Below are positions 61,668 to 64,000 of a stretch of DNA of 64,000 nt, piece by piece (positions within the stretch are counted from its first letter, which is position 1; the number at the start of each line of letters is the position of its first letter). The stretch spans positions 6,382,501-6,446,500 of the forward strand of contig CANTUQ010000081.1 in NCBI GenBank assembly GCA_947683425.1. Direction: 5' to 3'. The stretch is from Excoecaria cochinchinensis (lineage: Eukaryota; Streptophyta; Magnoliopsida; Malpighiales; Euphorbiaceae). The notes under the pieces were generated by a model that had not been told where the DNA came from, ran no database searches, and saw nothing but the letters and a program-made list of their open reading frames with translations. The position numbers and the translations under genes were made by a program.

Positions 61668-62055
61668 ATGAGAGAGGACTTTCTAGTAGATGTGCTTTTT
61701 ATTTTGTTGTTGAACTTTTTCAATTTTCATGTATGTAGTACTATTTACGTTAATTATATTAATGACCTTTTTGCTTATGTCTCTCATGATTTTACTATAC
61801 ATGATTGCAACCATAAATCATTTGCATCTGATATTAACTTAATGAATACTGCCTCATTCAATCTTGAAATCCCGTTGGTATCTGATATCACTCCTGAAGA
61901 GAGGAAAATTCTGAGAGATAATAATAAAAAATAAAGAATAAAAAAAGGAAATGGCCTTTATATGGACCTGGAATGACATGCTAAAAATTGACAAAGGCAT
62001 TAGTGGAACAACACTGCTTCAATATGCCAACATGATGAAGAGCAAAATTTTGAAA
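61668..62055 (+). pseudogene. Tat linker and start of pol, element C
   Basis: Frame with 'HDFTIHDCNHKSFASDINLM' and 'LEIPLVSDITPEERKILRDN', matching the His/Asp-rich linker of element A (9253 onward). Cut at 62055 by element D. Confidence 0.6.
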
Positions 62056-63067
62056 TGTGATGCCCTTATCCCAAGTCAGACTAGCTTAGCTAGTCTTAGT
62101 TAGAAAAGGCCGTGCACACACAACAAAACACATGAATAACCTTATGGAAATCTAAACAAAAAGATTTCATCACATGCGATCATTCATCATACATACTTAT
62201 ACAACTATTTCTTTACTATTTTTAGTTACCTCATTATTACATGCCTTTACATATCTGATACACATAATAATTATACAAAAGTCTATACAAGATTCCGAGT
62301 AACAAACCCCAAAACCTTTACCATCCACTTCCTATTGTCGACCGTCAATATGCGGGTGTGTCCTTCGATCACCTCTTGTCCATACCTGCACAGATTAGAG
62401 TAAACCCGTGCTAAGCAATAACGCTTAGTGGGGAACACATATAACAAGTAATTGCTACACACAGATATAATTACCATACATTTCATGCCAACAATCATGC
62501 TTAAATAAAAATCACTTCATCCAATTACGTTTCATGCATAACATTGTTCATTACTATATTCAATAATAAAGCACCAATCACGTATTCATATATTCACATC
62601 ACATACCATACTGTGTCACCATCATTTCCACTTATTAATTAGTTGATTAGCCTACAAACCAGAGACGCGGATAACGGGTATTGCATTGGTACCACTCAGG
62701 TACAAGAATCTCATCGACATTACATTTACGCATTGGTACCCTCAGGTACTTAACATCAATCCACTTATGCATGCAAAAGTGGAGGTGGCTTACTCTCAAG
62801 AAGCCACACGGATTCCACTCACAAAGTCAACCTCCACCAACTGATTCTTACATTATTTTATTCCTATTTAAACCACCATTAAGTGACCTAATCAGCCCTT
62901 AACCATTCCTAACTTAATCTCATAAATATACCAATTAGCCACTAAACTATCCACTCAACTTCAATCAAGTCCTGCCTTCATTGCCATTTAGTCCAAACCT
63001 CACATTCAATTCACACATACATGCCAATTCAAGTTAATTCTTTTAGGGTACATGTACGGCCATGACA
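62056..63067 (-). repeat. 3' LTR of element D, short form
   Basis: 1012 bp, TGTCATGGCCGTACATGTAC...GGGCATCACA on the minus strand. Same family as the 54419 solo LTR but without its 1.54-kb hairpin-bearing middle. Keeps the CTAAGC stem-loop (62411) and GGTACC motifs. Confidence 0.85.
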
Positions 63068-63079
63068 ACTCTCCCCTCC
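63068..63079 (-). other. Polypurine tract of element D
   Basis: GGAGGGGAGAGT on the minus strand just after the pol stop codon and just before the LTR. Confidence 0.85.
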
Positions 63080-64000
63080 TTAAAGAATTTCGTCCTCAAA
63101 ATTCATACCTGTGATAAACAATTGCGGGTGTTGCTCTCGCATAGCCGCTTCTGGCTCCCATGTTGCTTCCTCAACACCATGATGCTGCCAGAGCACTTTC
63201 ACAAGCGGTAACTGCTTATTCCGAAGCTGTCTCACCTCCCTTGCTAGTATCGCTTTTGGCTTCTCATCATAGGTAAAGTCTGACTGAACTTCCACCTCTT
63301 GTACAGGCAACACATGAGATTCATCTAACTTGTATCTTCTCAACATGGACACATGAAACACATCATGAAGCTTGATTAACGCCGGAGGCAAAGCCAATCG
63401 ATATGCTGCAGAGCCCACTCTTTCCAAGACTTCATATGGTCCAATAAACCTCGGACTCAGTTTTCCTTTCTTGCCAAATCTCAGTACCTTCCTCCAAGGA
63501 GATACCTTCAGAAACACTTTGTCACCCTCTTCAAATTCAACATCTCTTCGCTTTAAATCTGCATAGGACTTCTGTCTATCACTAGCTGCCTTTAATCTTT
63601 GCTGAATAAGTCTTGCTTTCTCTTCTGTATCGCGAACCAAATTTGGCCCTACAACTCTGTGCTCATTCAATTCCATCCAGCAAATTGGTGTGCGATATTT
63701 CCTTCCGTATAAGGCTTCATATGGTGCCATGCCAATACTAGTCTGATAATTATTGTTATAAGCAAATTCCATAAGTGGAAGATACTTATCCCAATTCTTA
63801 GAGAAATCCGATACACATGCTCGCATCAAATCTTCCAGAACCTGGATAATTCTTTCCGATTGTCCATCAGTTTGTGGATGGAAAGCAGTACTGAAGTTCA
63901 ATTTCGTACCTAGGGCAACTTGCAGACCCTTCCAAAACTTAGAAGTAAATCTGGGATCCCTATCAGAAATAATAGATAAGGGTACTCCGTGCAACCGAAC
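63080..64000 (-). CDS. Integrase C-terminal half with chromodomain, element D (partial)
   Basis: Open from the right edge to a stop at 63082-63080, with no breaks in about 306 residues, unlike every other pol fragment here. 'LSIISDRDPRFTSKFWK' carries the second catalytic aspartate; 'AFHPQTDGQSERIIQVLEDL' carries the catalytic glutamate. The GPY/F region reads 'LSPRFIGPYEVLERVGSAAY', followed by the linker 'LPPALIKLHDVFHVSMLRRY' and a chromodomain 'LRNKQLPLVKVLWQHHGVEE' plus 'ATWEPEAAMREQHP'. It ends in NFEDEIL. The chromodomain is thought to steer integration to marked chromatin. The intact frame suggests a relatively young element. Confidence 0.93.
   Translation of the reverse strand, partial: VRLHGVPLSIISDRDPRFTSKFWKGLQVALGTKLNFSTAFHPQTDGQSERIIQVLEDLMRACVSDFSKNWDKYLPLMEFAYNNNYQTSIGMAPYEALYGRKYRTPICWMELNEHRVVGPNLVRDTEEKARLIQQRLKAASDRQKSYADLKRRDVEFEEGDKVFLKVSPWRKVLRFGKKGKLSPRFIGPYEVLERVGSAAYRLALPPALIKLHDVFHVSMLRRYKLDESHVLPVQEVEVQSDFTYDEKPKAILAREVRQLRNKQLPLVKVLWQHHGVEEATWEPEAAMREQHPQLFITGMNFEDEIL

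Larger units (their letters stand above)
37172..62055 (+). mobile_element. Element C: Tat/Ogre-type retrotransposon carrying nested insertions
   Basis: Plus order: LTR start (37172-37351), Athila-1 insertion, rest of LTR (44300-46665), PBS (46667-46684), leader (46685-46988 and 59698-60290, split by Athila-2), gag (60291-61640), linker/pol fragment (61668-62055), then Del/Tekay element D runs off the window. The two LTR pieces join cleanly across the GTCTC duplication, and the leader joins across CATCA, which proves the nesting. Confidence 0.85.
62056..64000 (-). mobile_element. Element D: Del/Tekay chromovirus, 3' end, runs off window
   Basis: Minus strand: integrase with chromodomain (from the window edge to 63080), PPT (63079-63068), 3' LTR (63067-62056). 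The candidate duplicated target is TGAAA (62051-62055); its partner is outside the window. Confidence 0.88.

Overview
This window is plant nuclear DNA, almost certainly from a eudicot with a repeat-rich genome. It holds one recognisable host gene, at the extreme left (129-947, an NDR1/HIN1-like LEA_2 membrane protein). Nearly everything from about 1.5 kb to the right edge is transposable-element sequence: LINE remnants, Tat/Ogre-type, Athila-type and Del/Tekay-type Gypsy elements, and one Copia element. The species cannot be named from the sequence alone.

Layout. 1-1500: the NHL gene and its flanks. 1560-3719: minus-strand LINE remnants (zf-RVT and RNase H pieces), one apparently ending in a poly-A tract inside another. 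3899-4823: a minus-strand Tat LTR fragment. 4824-9820: Tat element A (plus; 5' LTR, PBS, decayed gag, pol fragment). 9826-19545: Del/Tekay element B (minus; LTRs of about 4.4 and 3.9 kb around only 1.5 kb of interior, with gag debris and no pol). 19546-37171: Tat element F (minus; truncated 3' LTR, tandem-repeat 3' region, integrase duplicated in tandem, protease, gag, PBS, broken 5' LTR), with Copia element G (about 28813-35469, minus) inside it. 37172 to beyond the window: Tat element C (plus), starting inside the 5' LTR of F. C is split by Athila-1 (37352-44299, minus, TSD GTCTC), Athila-2 (46989-59697, plus, TSD CATCA) and Del/Tekay element D (62056 to the edge, minus). Athila-2 in turn carries two solo LTRs (51783-54364, TSD AAGTG; 54419-57017, TSD TCCTC). 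This gives a four-level nest, F > C > Athila-2 > solo LTRs, with exact target duplications at the inner levels.

Two themes stand out. First, both Athila elements have the same unusual layout: gag, a short spacer, an envelope-like/ORF3 reading frame, and no protease-RT-integrase. This suggests a non-autonomous family moved in trans. Second, the LTRs and untranslated regions of the Athila, Del/Tekay and Tat families (and perhaps the Copia leader) carry GC-rich palindromic hairpin words: CACAGCTGTG, TCGCGAGCGCGA, GCACGACTCGTGC, GTCACGGTGAC, GGCGAG...CTCGCC. They share a common format, are often paired and sometimes tandem. The same word appears in unrelated families, while related LTRs carry different words at a comparable place, so the words look like exchangeable modules. 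This is the most interesting unexplained signal here.

All coding regions except the NHL gene and the partial integrase of element D are broken by stops, frameshifts or deletions. All assignments come from reading motifs; no database search was possible.
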